Positions 1-9,687 are shown, counted from the first letter of the stretch. The stretch: 64,000 nt of DNA from CAVVEQ01 sp963828855 (GCA_963828855.1 CAWHGB010000005.1:124001-188000), one strand, 5' to 3'. Translations and numbers: made by a program. Notes: generated by a model from the sequence alone, not told the origin.

Positions 1-26
1 GTTGAATTGCGATACTCCAGATAAAC

Positions 27-1313
27 TTACACCCAGCCGCGCAGCTGCATGGCCTTGACCACCCGGTCGATGGCCACCATGTAGGCCGCATCGCGCATGT
101 AGACCTTTTCCTTCAGGCTCATCTCCAGCACGCCCTGGAAGGCCTGGGTCATCTTGGTATCCAGCTTTTCCAGCACTTCTGCCTTGGTCCAGTAGAAGTT
201 CATGTCGTTCTGGACGCTTTCGAAGTAGGAGCAGGTCACCCCGCCGGCGTTGCACAGGAAATCGGGGATATCGAAGATGCCGCGCTTCTTGAAGACTTCG
301 TCGGCTTCGATGGTCACGGGACCATTGGCGCCTTCGGCGACGATCTTGACCTGCTTGCTGATCTTCTCCACGTTCTCGGCAGTGATCTGGTTCTCAATGG
401 CAGCCGGGATGAGCACATCCACGTCCTTGCTCAGCCAGGCGTTGCCATCTTCGATCACATAGCCTTCCTTCTGGGCTTTGGCCTTGTCGATCGTGCCGTA
501 CTGGTCGGTGATGCTCATCAGGAAGTGCGGGTCAATCCCATCCATCTTCGTGAAGGTGTAGCTGGTCTTGTCATTGCGGTCATAGCAGGAGACGCAAACC
601 ACCTTGCCGCCCAGCATTTCAATGAAGCCGATGGCCGCATATTGCGCCACGTTGCCAAAGCCCTGAATGGCGGCGGTGCATTTCTTGGGATCCAGCTTGA
701 GGTGCTTCATCGCTTCGCGGATGTGGTAGATCACCCCGTAACCGGTCGCTTCGGTGCGCCCGAGGGAACCGCCCCCGCCCAGCGGCTTGCCGGTGATCAC
801 ACCGGGGGTGTAGTTGCCGGAAAGCTTGGAATATTCGTCCATCATCCAGCCCATCATCTGCGGGGTGGTGCCCACATCCGGCGCGGGCACATCGTTGCGC
901 GGGCCGACATTCTTCCACATCACGTCCATCCAACCGCGGCACAGGCGTTCCTTTTCGCCGACCGAAAGCGTGGCGGGATCAACGATCACGCCGCCCTTAC
1001 CGCCGCCCAGGGGGATATCGGCCACGGCGCATTTCCAGGTCATCCAGGTGGCCAGCGCCCGCACGGTGTCGATCGTTTCGGCGGGGTGAAAGCGGATGCC
1101 GCCCTTGTTGGGGCCGCGCGCGTCGTTGTGCTGGACGCGGAAACCCTGAAAAACGCGCATGCTGCCATCGTCCATGCGCACCGGGATGCGGAAGTGGAAT
1201 TCGCGCATCGGCCAGCGCAGGATCTCACGCACCTGCTGGTCCAGCTTGAGCAGCTCGGCAACATGGTCAAACTGCGCCTGAGCCATTTCGAAAGCATTCG
1301 TCGTTCCTGCCAT
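27..1313 (-). CDS. gdhA: Glutamate dehydrogenase
   Basis: NAD(P)-dependent glutamate dehydrogenase of the Glu/Leu/Phe/Val family; interconverts glutamate and 2-oxoglutarate plus ammonium in the cytoplasm. About 428 residues, normal for the small hexameric bacterial type. Visible in order: NKGGIRFHP (~70-77), the lysine-bearing loop PLGGGKGG (~101-108), PAPDVGT with the catalytic Asp, the Rossmann motif GFGNVA and NAGGVT near the C-terminus. ATG at 1313 sits 8 nt behind AAGGAGT (1321-1327); an in-frame GTG at 1316 is the alternative but is only 5 nt away. The frame is intact. No partner gene lies on the same strand. Cofactor preference (NAD or NADP) cannot be read safely. Confidence 0.94.
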   Translation of the reverse strand: MAGTTNAFEMAQAQFDHVAELLKLDQQVREILRWPMREFHFRIPVRMDDGSMRVFQGFRVQHNDARGPNKGGIRFHPAETIDTVRALATWMTWKCAVADIPLGGGKGGVIVDPATLSVGEKERLCRGWMDVMWKNVGPRNDVPAPDVGTTPQMMGWMMDEYSKLSGNYTPGVITGKPLGGGGSLGRTEATGYGVIYHIREAMKHLKLDPKKCTAAIQGFGNVAQYAAIGFIEMLGGKVVCVSCYDRNDKTSYTFTKMDGIDPHFLMSITDQYGTIDKAKAQKEGYVIEDGNAWLSKDVDVLIPAAIENQITAENVEKISKQVKIVAEGANGPVTIEADEVFKKRGIFDIPDFLCNAGGVTCSYFESVQNDMNFYWTKAEVLEKLDTKMTQAFQGVLEMSLKEKVYMRDAAYMVAIDRVVKAMQLRGWV

Positions 1314-1368
1314 CACGCAAACTCCTTGTTTCAGATATGGTTAATTCTACAACAGCGGATGGAGGGAA

Positions 1369-1406
1369 ATAAAAAACGGACACCTCGGTTCTGTGCCCGC
1401 TGTCCG
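1369..1406 (-). terminator. Hairpin plus U-run in the gdhA leader (possible attenuator)
   Basis: On the minus strand CGGACA (1406-1401) pairs with TGTCCG (1382-1377), with a short inner CGG/CCG pairing, and is followed at once by six T. It lies about 55 nt upstream of the gdhA start and is transcribed toward it. No minus-strand gene precedes it in at least 180 nt, so it looks like a leader attenuator more than the end of another unit. The rest of 1317-1629 holds no gene that I can support. Confidence 0.4.
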
Positions 1407-1629
1407 GCTTGATGATGCTGCTTTCCATCCTCAATCCGCCCCTCCATTTCAATTACTGATAATAGATTAATGGGAAAACACCGTCAAGTCAATATGATTT
1501 TCATCCTCATTGAGCCGTCCGGAATTCTTTCACCAAAAATTCGCCCGTCCTTCATAAATTCTTCATATCTCCCGGGTATCATCATCATCGACCGGGATGA
1601 TATTCCGGAAAATAGATTAGGAGTTGAAA

Positions 1630-2092
1630 ATGAAAATATTGAAATTTGGTGTCGTGATCCTGGCAGTTGCCGCGGTATTCTTCGGCGCGTTGGCGCAGTC
1701 TCGGCGCAATCCGAGAATCCCCCCGTCCCCGGCTATGGACCAGGGAGTGGCGGCTGTGGAAACATGGAGCCCGGGTATGACCAGGACCGCGGCTGGATGC
1801 ACGATGAGATGATTGCCATCCTTTCGCGAGAAGCTGGGAATTTCCGAAAGCGATCTGGAATCCCGCCTCGATGACGGCGAATCCATGGCGGATATCGCCT
1901 GCCGCCGAAGGTCTCTCTCGCGATGAATTCGTAACGCTGATGCGCGACGCGCGCGCCGAGTTGATCGACCAGGCGGTGAAGGATGGCAAGATCACCGAGG
2001 AACAGGCAAATTGGATGAAAACCCGCGGCATGCGCATGATGCAGCGCTGGCAGGAATTCCGCGGGAATTACGGGCAGCAGAATAATCCCTGA
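1630..2092 (+). CDS. Small secreted helical protein (frameshifted)
   Basis: Exported protein of unknown function, about 150 residues if repaired. It opens with a clear signal peptide (MKMKILKFGVVILAVAAVFF, then ALAQS), followed by a Gly/Pro-rich stretch and a helical part with LGISESDLESRLDDGE and ITEEQANWM, a pattern I associate with secreted proteins common in Chloroflexota and distantly like DUF2680. The pieces lie in three frames: the signal peptide, then PPVPGYGPG to WMHDEMIAI, then EKLGISESDL to SMADIA, then AEGLSRDEF to the stop, so about three indels in 460 bp. ATG 1630 is 6 nt behind GGAG (1620-1623). A terminator follows. Confidence 0.6.
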
Positions 2093-2117
2093 TCCCGTGA
2101 TGCAATGTTCTGCACAG

Positions 2118-2148
2118 ACAGGGTTGCCGTCCGGCATCCCTGTTTTTT
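2118..2148 (+). terminator. Rho-independent terminator
   Basis: ACAGGGTTGCC (2118-2128) pairs with GGCATCCCTGT (2133-2143) with one mismatch and a 4-nt loop, then six T. It ends the small secreted gene. Confidence 0.8.
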
Positions 2149-2190
2149 CATTCCTGTTGATTTCGGCGCCAATTACTGCTTCGAAAACCA

Positions 2191-2196
2191 TATAAT
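2191..2196 (+). promoter_or_regulatory. -10 box of the response-regulator gene, leaderless type
   Basis: Perfect TATAAT followed by 6 nt and the ATG at 2203. A start site about 7 nt downstream of the box would fall on the A of the start codon. No ribosome site lies between, and the -35 region is weak. Confidence 0.55.
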
Positions 2197-2202
2197 ATGA
2201 TC

Positions 2203-2907
2203 ATGGCTGAAATCAGCGAAGAAGATCCTGCTCGTCGATGATGAGCCCAACATCGTGAAGGCGCTCAAGGCATACCTGGAAAAAGCTGGTTTCCGAGTGG
2301 TCACCGCCGGGGATGGACCTTCCGCGCTGGCCGTGTTCGAGAAGGAGCACCCGGATTTCATGATCCTGGATCTGAACCTGCCCGGGATGGACGGTTTTGA
2401 GGTTTGCAAGATCGTACGCAAGACCTCCGATATCCCCATCCTGATGCTCACCGCGCGCGTGGAGGAAACCGACCGGCTGATCGGCCTGGAGATCGGCGCG
2501 GATGATTACGTGCTCAAACCCTTCAGCCCGCGGGAGGTGGTGGCCAGGGTGAAGGTGATCCTGCGGCGCAGCCGGGAACATCGACTCCACGGAAAACCTG
2601 ATCCAGTGCTGGCAGGCTGGTGATCGACCTTGAAAAACACACCGTCCGATTTGCCGAAAGGCTGGTGGAGCTGACCCCCACCGAGTTCGAGATCCTGGTG
2701 GTGCTGGCCAGGCAGCCGCGCAGGGTTTTCAGCCGCCTGCAGATCATGGAGCAGGCCCAGGGAGATGCTTTTGAAGGCTACGAGCGCACCATTGACGCCC
2801 ATATCAAGAACCTGCGCATAAAACTGGAGCCGGACCCGAAGCACCCGGTGCTTATCCAGACCGTTTTCGGGCTTGGTTACAAACTGGAGCCGGGTGAAGA
2901 TGCGTAA
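2203..2907 (+). CDS. OmpR/PhoB-family response regulator (frameshifted)
   Basis: DNA-binding response regulator, about 234 residues when repaired. Receiver domain: KKILLVDDEP with the acidic pair, ILDLNLPGMDGFEV with the phospho-accepting Asp, MLTAR with the switch Thr, VLKPFSP with the conserved Lys. The C-terminal winged helix carries LTPTEFEILVVLARQ and ends GLGYKLEPGEDA. Two breaks: near 2218, where dropping one G turns the start into MAEISKKILLVDDE, and in the interdomain linker near 2595-2620. Its stop overlaps the start of the histidine kinase (ATG 2900), so the two form one operon and a two-component pair. The stimulus is unknown. Confidence 0.85.
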
Positions 2908-4342
2908 CAGCCTGATCTACAAACTGATGGGCGCTTTCCTGCTGGTGGTCGTCATCGGCTCGCTGGTGATCTCCGTCCTGCTGGTCAATTCCACCCGCAA
3001 TGCCTTTGCGCGCTATTCCAACCGCAGCGGGCAGCTGCTGGCCACCCGCCTGGCGGAAAGACTCTCGGATTACTACGCCACGACGGGCTCCTGGGAGGGG
3101 GTGGGGGATTTCCTTGCCTTGGAACAGTGGGCGGGAAACACATCCGGGCAGGGCGGGATGATGCCGATGGGCAGGATGATGCCGGGAAGCGGGATGATCG
3201 CGGCAATGAACCTGCGCCTGACGCTTGCCGACCAGGATGGGACCATCATTGGCCGATTCCAACTGCACAGGAGGTTGGGCAGCCGCCTTTCCCGCCGGGA
3301 GTTGAACACAGGTATTCCCGATCCAGGTCGAATGGTGTCCAGCGTGGGAACACTTCTGGCTGTATCCGAAGGCATCGGCAGCCTGGTGGCGCGGGAATTC
3401 CTCGCTTCCGTAAATACCGCCCTGGTCAAATCCATGCTGGTGGCAGGTGCCATCGCCCTGCTGCTGGGTTTCCTGCTCTTCAACCAGATCACCGCGCCTC
3501 TGAGGGCGATGCAGAAAGCCGCCGAACGCATCGCGAGAGGGGATCTGCAGACCCGGGTGGAAGTTAAATCCAAGTGATGAGCTGGGTGACCTGGCGTAAT
3601 CCTTCAACGATATGGCGGAGAACCTGGCAGATGCTGAGGATCAGCGCCGGCAGCTGGCTGCCGATGTTGCCCACGAGCTGCGCACCCCTCTGGCCGCCAT
3701 CCAGGCAATCCTTGAAGGAATGCAGGATGGCGTTTTACCAGCGACCAGGAGCAGATCGGTTCGCTTGGTTGCCGAAACCGCTCTGCTCAACCGGATGGTG
3801 GAGGACCTGCGCCTGCTTTCCCTGGCCGAAGCCGGCAGGCTGGACGCTGGATTTACAGCCTATCGCTCCCGGCGATCTTGTCCGCAGGGCAGTGGAACTG
3901 ATGCAGCCGATCGCCCAACAACAGGGCGTGAACCTTATCGCTGATCCGCCAGGGGACCTCCCCAGGGTACTCGGAGATTCGGATCGCCTGATCCAGGTTT
4001 TAAACAACCTGATCACAAACTCCCTGCGCTATACGCCCGCGGGTGGAACCGTGACCGTGACTGCCGTGTATTCTGCTGCCAGCAAGACGGTGGCGTTTTC
4101 GGTGACCGATACCGGCGCGGGGATCGATCCACGGGATCTGCCGCACGTGTTCGACCGGCTTCTACCGCGCGGATAAATCCCGTTCGCGTGGAAGCGGCGG
4201 CTCGGGCTTGGGGTTGGCCATCGTCCGGCAGCTGGTGGAATCCCACGGCGGTGCCGTCACCGCGGAAAGCCCGGTTCCAACACCTGAAGGACGATCGGTA
4301 CCCGGTACCAGGATCACGTTCTCCATTCCCGCATCGGATTAA
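2900..4342 (+). CDS. Sensor histidine kinase with HAMP (frameshifted)
   Basis: Membrane sensor kinase, partner of the upstream regulator. TM1 near residues 10-30, an extracytoplasmic loop of about 140 residues rich in Met and Gly, TM2 (MLVAGAIALLLGFLLF), a HAMP domain, the phospho-accepting His in VAHELRTPLAAIQ, then ATPase boxes LNNLITNSLRYTP, DTGAGID and GSGGSGLGLAIV, ending FSIPASD. Breaks: near 3571 (an extra A before GATGAGCTG), an in-frame TAA at 3598-3600 inside HAMP (LA-stop-SFNDM), near 3850, and near 4160 before FYRADKSRSRG. The kinase core is complete once repaired, so these look like sequence errors. The signal sensed is unknown. Confidence 0.85.
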
Positions 4343-4510
4343 ACGGGTGAATTACGCTTTCATCATATCCATCGGTGCTTTCGCGGGTTTATATTAATAT
4401 TCCGATATACGGAAAACGATTAAAATAAAATGAGAATTGATATACCGTCAACGGTGTTTTCACCTGACGGAATCACCCGGCATTGGAATTTACATTTAGA
4501 GGAATGATCG

Positions 4511-5692
4511 ATGGATATATTCAGTAAATGCGGCGCGTATACCGAAGCCAAAGAGGTGATGGCCACCGGGCTCTACCCCTACTTCATCCCCCTGGAAAAG
4601 AATGAAGGCACCGAGGCGATCATCGAAGGTCACCGCCTGATCATGTGCGGCTCCAACAATTACCTGGGTCTTACAACCCATCCCAAGGTTCGCCAGGCTG
4701 CCATCGATGCCATTCAGAAGTACGGCACCAGCTGCACCGGGTCGCGGTTCCTCAACGGGACTCTCGAGATGCACGAGCGCCTGGAGCACGAACTGGCAGA
4801 ATGGGTCGGGAAAGATGCCGCCCTGGTCTTTTCCACCGGGATGCAGACGAACCTGGGCGTGGTCAGTTCGCTCATTGGACGCATGGACGTGGCGGTGATG
4901 GATAAGGGCGACCACGCCAGCATCGTGGATGGCGCCAGGCTTTCCTATGGCTCGATCGAGCGCTTCCAGCATAACGACCCGGAGCACCTCGAACGGGTGC
5001 TGGCCTCCATCCCGGAAGATCGCGGCAAGCTGTTGATCGTGGATGGGCTCTACAGCATGGAAGGCGATATCGCCGACCTGCCTGCGATTTACCCACTCTG
5101 CAAGAAATACGGGGCGCGGTTGATGGTGGATGACGCCCACGCCATGGGTGTGCTCGGGGGAGGGCGGGGCACCGCAGCTCATTTTGGCATGACGAATGAA
5201 GTGGACCTGATCATGTCCACCTTCAGCAAATCCTTCGCCTCGCTGGGCGGTTTCATCGCCGGGGATGAGGAGGTCATCCACTTCATCAAGCACAATGCCC
5301 GCGCGCTGATCTTCAGCGCCAGCATGCCGCCCGCCTCCACCGCCGCCGCCCTGGCCGCATTGGATGTGATGCGCGAGGAGCCGGAGCGGGTGGAAAATCT
5401 GCAGAGGAATGCTGCCTTGATGCACAAGGGCTTCAAGGAACTTGGTTTCGATACCGGGCATTCGGTCACGCCCATCATCCCAATCATCATTGGCGATAAC
5501 CATCGCACCCTGCTTACCTGGAAGAAGCTCTTCGAAGCGGGTGTGTTCGTCAACCCGGTTCTCTGTCCGGCCACACCGCCGGGAAGGCAGTTACTGCGTA
5601 CCAGCTACATGGCCACCCACACCGAGGACCAGTTGAACCGCGTACTGGAGATCTTCGCCCGGGTGGGCAGGGAGATGGGATTGATCCCATGA
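4511..5692 (+). CDS. Alpha-oxoamine synthase (serine palmitoyltransferase / KBL-like)
   Basis: PLP enzyme that condenses an amino acid with an acyl-CoA and releases CO2. 393 residues, intact. Seen: NYLGLTTHPKV and GTSCTGSRFLNGT near the N-terminus, DDAHAMGVLG (PLP-binding Asp, stacking His), and TFSKSFASLGGFIAGDE with the Schiff-base Lys. The FSKSFASLGG form and the MGLYPYF-like opening recall bacterial serine palmitoyltransferases more than BioF, but 2-amino-3-ketobutyrate ligase or an 8-amino-7-oxononanoate synthase paralogue cannot be excluded. No biotin or threonine genes are adjacent. ATG 4511 follows GAGGA by 8 nt. A strong terminator follows, so it is a single-gene unit. Confidence 0.85.
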   Translation: MDIFSKCGAYTEAKEVMATGLYPYFIPLEKNEGTEAIIEGHRLIMCGSNNYLGLTTHPKVRQAAIDAIQKYGTSCTGSRFLNGTLEMHERLEHELAEWVGKDAALVFSTGMQTNLGVVSSLIGRMDVAVMDKGDHASIVDGARLSYGSIERFQHNDPEHLERVLASIPEDRGKLLIVDGLYSMEGDIADLPAIYPLCKKYGARLMVDDAHAMGVLGGGRGTAAHFGMTNEVDLIMSTFSKSFASLGGFIAGDEEVIHFIKHNARALIFSASMPPASTAAALAALDVMREEPERVENLQRNAALMHKGFKELGFDTGHSVTPIIPIIIGDNHRTLLTWKKLFEAGVFVNPVLCPATPPGRQLLRTSYMATHTEDQLNRVLEIFARVGREMGLIP

Positions 5693-5709
5693 GAAATGGG
5701 GAATGACGA

Positions 5710-5742
5710 GTGGCTGCCGGGAATCCGGCAGCCACTTTTTTT
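5710..5742 (+). terminator. Strong rho-independent terminator
   Basis: Perfect 11-bp stem GTGGCTGCCGG (5710-5720) with CCGGCAGCCAC (5725-5735), GAAT loop, then seven T. Confidence 0.95.
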
Positions 5743-5820
5743 ATTCCCGTTTAATTCACCCTAATAGGCTTAACTCAGGGGTGATACCGATGGTCGCATT
5801 GCCAAATTCAGATCGTATTC

Positions 5821-7264
5821 CTACGCTTTGAGCTGCTTCTGCAATTCCTGGCGCACCAGGTCGGGATTGGCCTTACCCCCCGCTGAGCGCATCACCTGGC
5901 CGAAGAGCCACTGCTCCACAGTTGGTTTGCCGGAGCGGTATTTTTCCACCGCACCTGGGTTCGCCGCCAAGACCTCAGCGACCACCTTGCGGATGACGTC
6001 TATATCTGAAACCTGCTGCAAGCCTTCCGCTGAAACGATCGCCTGTGGATCGCCGCCCTCGGCGAGCATGCGCGCCAGGATGCGCTTGGCGGTGGCCAGG
6101 TTGATCTCACCCCGCTGCATCATGCCGATCAGGCTCACGATTGACTTGGGTGGAACCTTGATCTGCCCAATCTCCAGCCCGCTTTCCTTCATCCAGGCGA
6201 AGATCTCCCCCGTGATCCATTTGGCCGCCTCGCGGGGATCCGCCCCCGCGCGAATAGTCTCTTCAAAATAATCTGCAAGAGTGATTTCCTCCGCAAGCAG
6301 GCTGGCTTCTGGTTTCGTGAGCCCATACTCGCGGGTGAACCTGAGCTTCCTATCCCGCGGTAGTTCAGGCTGACCGCTCTGGACGCGTTCCAGCCAGTCC
6401 TTCCCGATCACCAGGGGTGGCAGGTCCGGCTCGGGGAAATAGCGGTAATCGTGTGAATCCTCTTTGCTGCGCTGGGAGAAGGTTACCCCGGTCAGGTCAT
6501 CCCAGCCGAGTGTCTCCTGTCTCCACTTCTCCACCACTTTCCAGGATGGCTTGTTGCAACTCAAGCTGGTAGCGGATGGCGCGCTCCATCGCGCGGAAGC
6601 TGTTGAGATTCTTGATCTCCACCCGTGTGCCTAGCTCATCACGCCCCTCCGGACGCAGGGATACGTTGGCCTCGAAGCGGATGACGCCCTTTTCCATATC
6701 CCCAGAGTTGACCCCCAGAGCCTGCAGCACCGATCTGAGTGCCCGCGCATAGGCACTGGCATCCTCCGCAGAGTGCATGTCCGGTTCCGAGACGATCTCC
6801 AGCAGAGGCACCCCTGCTCGGTTAAGATCCACTAGGGAGTAATCCTCCTGATCCAAGTGAATATGCGTCAGCTTGCCGGTATCCTCCTCGAGATGCACAC
6901 GACGGATGCGGGCTGTTTTTTCGTTCCCAGCCACCGAATAGGAGATGGTGCCGTGTTCCGAAAGGGGTGATTCGAATTGGGAGATCTGGTAGCCTTTGGG
7001 CAGGTCGGGGTAGAAGTAATTCTTGCGGACGAAGATGCTTTGCGGCGCGACCTCGCAGCCCAGCGCCAGCGCCACCCGCAAGGCATATTCCACCGCCCTT
7101 TCGTTGAGCACCGGCAACGCCCCGGGCAACCCTTCGCATACCGGGCAGACCGCGCTATTGGGTGGCGCGGAAACGGAATCCACCACCGCGCAGGCGCAGA
7201 ACATCTTGGAGCGGGTGGCCAACTCCGCGTGGACCTCGAGCCCAATATCGGCAGTGAAATGCAT
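5821..7264 (-). CDS. gatB: Asp/Glu-tRNA(Asn/Gln) amidotransferase subunit B (frameshifted)
   Basis: tRNA-binding kinase-like subunit of GatCAB, which amidates Glu-tRNA(Gln) and Asp-tRNA(Asn) with GatA and GatC. Visible: IGLEVHAEL, CPVCEGLPGALPVLN (zinc-type Cys pair), SIFVRKNYFYPDLPKGYQIS, RFEANVSLRP, VEIKNLNSF, then DSHDYRYFPEPDLPPL and the C-terminal YqeY-like tail ending QKQLKA. Full length (~480 aa) but split by one frameshift near 6520-6545 (GGEVE / KWRQETLGWDD). ATG 7264 gives the usual opening; an in-frame GTG at 7273 follows the M42 gene's stop directly. gatC and gatA are about 50 kb away at 57.6 kb. Confidence 0.93.
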
Positions 7265-7273
7265 TCCCTTCAC

Positions 7274-8323
7274 TTATTCCGCATCTTCCAGCAAATAAGC
7301 CTGTACCCAGGCAGTGGTTGCCTTCAAAGCATCCAGGTGTGTCCGTTCGTAGTGATGTGAGGCATCCACACCCGGACCAATCAGGGCAACCGCCACATTC
7401 CCGCCGGCGCTGAGGAAGGCACCGCCATCGGAACCGTAATGCGGGTAAATATCGACTTTGTAGGGAATTTCATGCCGATCCGCCAGCTTGCGAAGCCTTT
7501 GAGACAAACCATGATGATAGGGACCGTTGGAATCCTTGACGCAGATCGTGGTATGAAATTCATCGGATGTCTGCCCTTCCCCCACCGCTGCCATATCCAC
7601 AACCAGGAGCTCCTCCACTTCAGGCGGGATACCAGCCGAAGCGCCATGACCGACTTCTTCAAAGTTGCTGATCAGGAAATGGGTGGTTCGGACCGGACGC
7701 TGGTCATTATCATGGAGAGTCTTAATCGCAGAAACGAGACAGGCAACACCGGCTTTATCATCCAGGTGGCGGGAGCGGATGAAACCATTCACCACCTCCA
7801 CGCGGGGGTCGAATCGCCACATAGTCCCCTACGCCGATCCCGAGCTTTTCGATCTCCTCGGCGTTTTGGGCAGTTTCATCCAGGCGGATCTCCATGACCT
7901 CATCTTCACGTTTGAGGTCAACCTGCCTGCCGTGCACGTGCACGGACGCCTTGTTGATCAGGATGGAGCCGCGAAAAGCTTTTCCCGACGAGGAGAAAAG
8001 ACAGTACAGCCTTCCCCTTCAACGGAGTTCCAGGCGTACCCCCCCAGTTGGGTGAGCAGCAGGCGGCCGGTGGGTTTGATGGCTTTCACCATCGCACCCA
8101 GGGTATCCACATGCGCGGTGAGCGCTTTTTCGTGCCCTTTTTTCGTTCCCGGAAGGCTTGCCAGCAGAGCTCCCTTGTGTGTTCGTTGCAGCGTGATCCC
8201 GGGTATGGCTGAGAGGGTTTTTTCGCAGAATTCGATCGCCCCCTCCGTGTAACCGGTCGGGCTGGGAGTATTTAACAAGTCAACCAGGAATTTTACGAGA
8301 AAGTCTTCATCAATTCCGTGCAT
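7274..8323 (-). CDS. M42-family metallo-aminopeptidase (frameshifted)
   Basis: Cytoplasmic dinuclear-metal aminopeptidase, ~350 residues. Metal and catalytic residues can be followed: TAHVDTLGAM (His), RHLDDKAGVA (bridging Asp), NFEEVGHGAS (general-base Glu plus Glu ligand), LLVVDMAAVG (Asp), ERTHLDALKA (His). KASVHVHGRQ, found in most M42 proteins, is in the middle piece. Three frames are used, so at least two breaks, near 7950-8000 and 7800-7820. ATG 8323 follows AAGGAG by 6 nt. The stop at 7274 abuts the gatB start, so they are probably cotranscribed. Peptide specificity (glutamyl, leucyl) cannot be told. Confidence 0.88.
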
Positions 8324-8391
8324 GGAATTCTCCTTGGCTATTCACACAAGCGATCATTTATTGAGACATTCACCCATATTATTCAAGCATC

Positions 8392-8818
8392 CTACCCAAA
8401 ATTGATACCCTCAAATGCGCCAATCCTCTCACGCCAGTTGGCCGGAACGGGGATGCTCTGGTGGGTGTGGTAATCGTAGGCCACCATCACCGTTTCCGAT
8501 TTCACAAGAACCGCTCCGGTGTCTTCTTCAACCACCTCGTACTCAAAAACCATGCTCTTGGTGCCGATCTTCGCCACCCGCACCCCCACGCGGATCTTCT
8601 GCTCCAGCTCGATGGGCGCAAGGTAGGAAAGGTGTACATCGGCAACGATCAAGCCAAGATCAAAAAACGATTTGCCGTCAAATAGCCCCAGTTCCATCAG
8701 GTATGAAAAACGGGCATGTTCGAGCATCGATAGGGTGCGGACGTTATTGACGTGCCATTGCGGATCCAGGTCGCTGTAACGCAGCTGGATGGGTAAGGTT
8801 GAATTTGAATATTGTCAT
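8392..8818 (-). CDS. Hotdog-fold acyl-CoA thioesterase, 4HBT type (frameshifted)
   Basis: Single hotdog domain of about 140 residues, probably hydrolysing acyl-CoA thioesters. The conserved opening is RYSDLDPQWHVNNVRTL (catalytic Asp), then the central helix MLEHARFSYLMELGLF and strands including FEYEVVEEDTGAVLVKSE. The start is ATG 8818, exactly 6 nt behind a TATAAT on the same strand; that frame (MTIFKFN) has to shift once, near 8790-8800, to enter LPIQLRYSDLD. The rest is intact. Substrate unknown. Confidence 0.8.
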
Positions 8819-8824
8819 GCCTGA

Positions 8825-8830
8825 ATTATA
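8825..8830 (-). promoter_or_regulatory. -10 box of the thioesterase gene, leaderless type
   Basis: TATAAT on the minus strand (8830-8825), then 6 nt and the ATG at 8818. No ribosome site between. Confidence 0.55.
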
Positions 8831-8974
8831 TCTTTGGCAGGGGTTTTCTTCTATCAATTCCCTATTTTGCCTGCCGATGATTTTATGACCTTCATCACTT
8901 GCCCTAGTTGCCTCTTGCGCGTATACTCATATTCAGACAAATTTTACCGATTTTGTTTTTAGAGGAAGGTTCGT

Positions 8975-9386
8975 ATGCAGATTACAAAACAGGCGGATTA
9001 TGCCCTTCGGGCTGTTCTCTACCTTTCCAGGATCGAACCGGATCAAAAAGCCTCCACTGCCCTGATCGCCAAAACACAGAAGATCCCGCCCAGCTTCCTG
9101 GCAAAGATCATCTCACAGCTTTCCATCGCTGGGATCATCCATACCTCGCGCGGAGCTCATGGTGGTGTTGCCCTGGCGCACCCGCCTTCCGAGGTCACAC
9201 TATCTGGATGTGGTGGAAGCCATTGACGGACCCATCAAATTGAACGATTGCACCCATGCCCCGGCTGAGTGCCCCTTCGGCGATGATTGCCCGCTGCAGG
9301 AGGTCTGGTGTTCCACCCAGGAAGAGCTGGTCGCCAAGCTGCGTTCCACCAATTTTGCCCAATTCAGTAAAAACGGTCGTCATTGA
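8975..9386 (+). CDS. Rrf2-family transcriptional regulator (frameshifted)
   Basis: Winged-helix repressor of the Rrf2 family (IscR, NsrR, CymR relatives), ~137 residues. The N-terminus MQITKQADYALRAVLYL, the recognition part PPSFLAKIISQLSIAGI and SRGAHGGVALA are typical. The C-terminal part has three Cys in CTHAPAECPFGDDCPLQEVW, the arrangement that binds an Fe-S cluster in IscR/NsrR-type members. One break near 9200-9210 (SEVTL / LDVVEAIDGPI). ATG 8975 follows GAGGAAGG. An 85-residue gene follows 25 nt after the stop. Confidence 0.9.
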
Positions 9387-9411
9387 TTCTCGGACTATAC
9401 CGGACACAATC

Positions 9412-9669
9412 ATGCCAACAGGAACTGCCGTCAACCGCCAGTGGATCGTCATCACCCGCGAGGGAAATTTTGTCATTGATTGGGGCGACGGGCTCTTCCA
9501 GGACCTGATCAGCGGGGAATTCGTCCCGATCGGCGAAGCAGATATCAGCCACCATCCCACCGAAAGCGAACTGGACTGGCTGATGCACATCGACCGGGTT
9601 TCCTCGTACGATTCGAAGACGGTCTATATCCATAACCTGCCGGAGCGTCCCCAGAGGACGATCGATTAA
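9412..9669 (+). CDS. Hypothetical protein, 85 aa
   Basis: Small acidic soluble protein, MPTGTAVNRQWIVITREG... ending PERPQRTID; Trp and Asp rich (VIDWGDGLFQDL), no signal peptide, no membrane segment. I do not recognise a family. It lies 25 nt behind the Rrf2 gene on the same strand and is closed by a terminator, so it may be cotranscribed with it. The ribosome site is poor. Confidence 0.6.
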   Translation: MPTGTAVNRQWIVITREGNFVIDWGDGLFQDLISGEFVPIGEADISHHPTESELDWLMHIDRVSSYDSKTVYIHNLPERPQRTID

Positions 9670-9687
9670 AAGTAACCATCTTCCCCG

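Noticed and set aside
525..1412. Long open frame on the plus strand over gdhA.
   Set aside because: Antisense shadow of gdhA with His/Gly/Ala-rich low-complexity text and no family features.
1365..1480. T-box or other known riboswitch upstream of gdhA.
   Set aside because: No T-box sequence, specifier loop or other conserved core could be recognised; only the terminal hairpin is supported.
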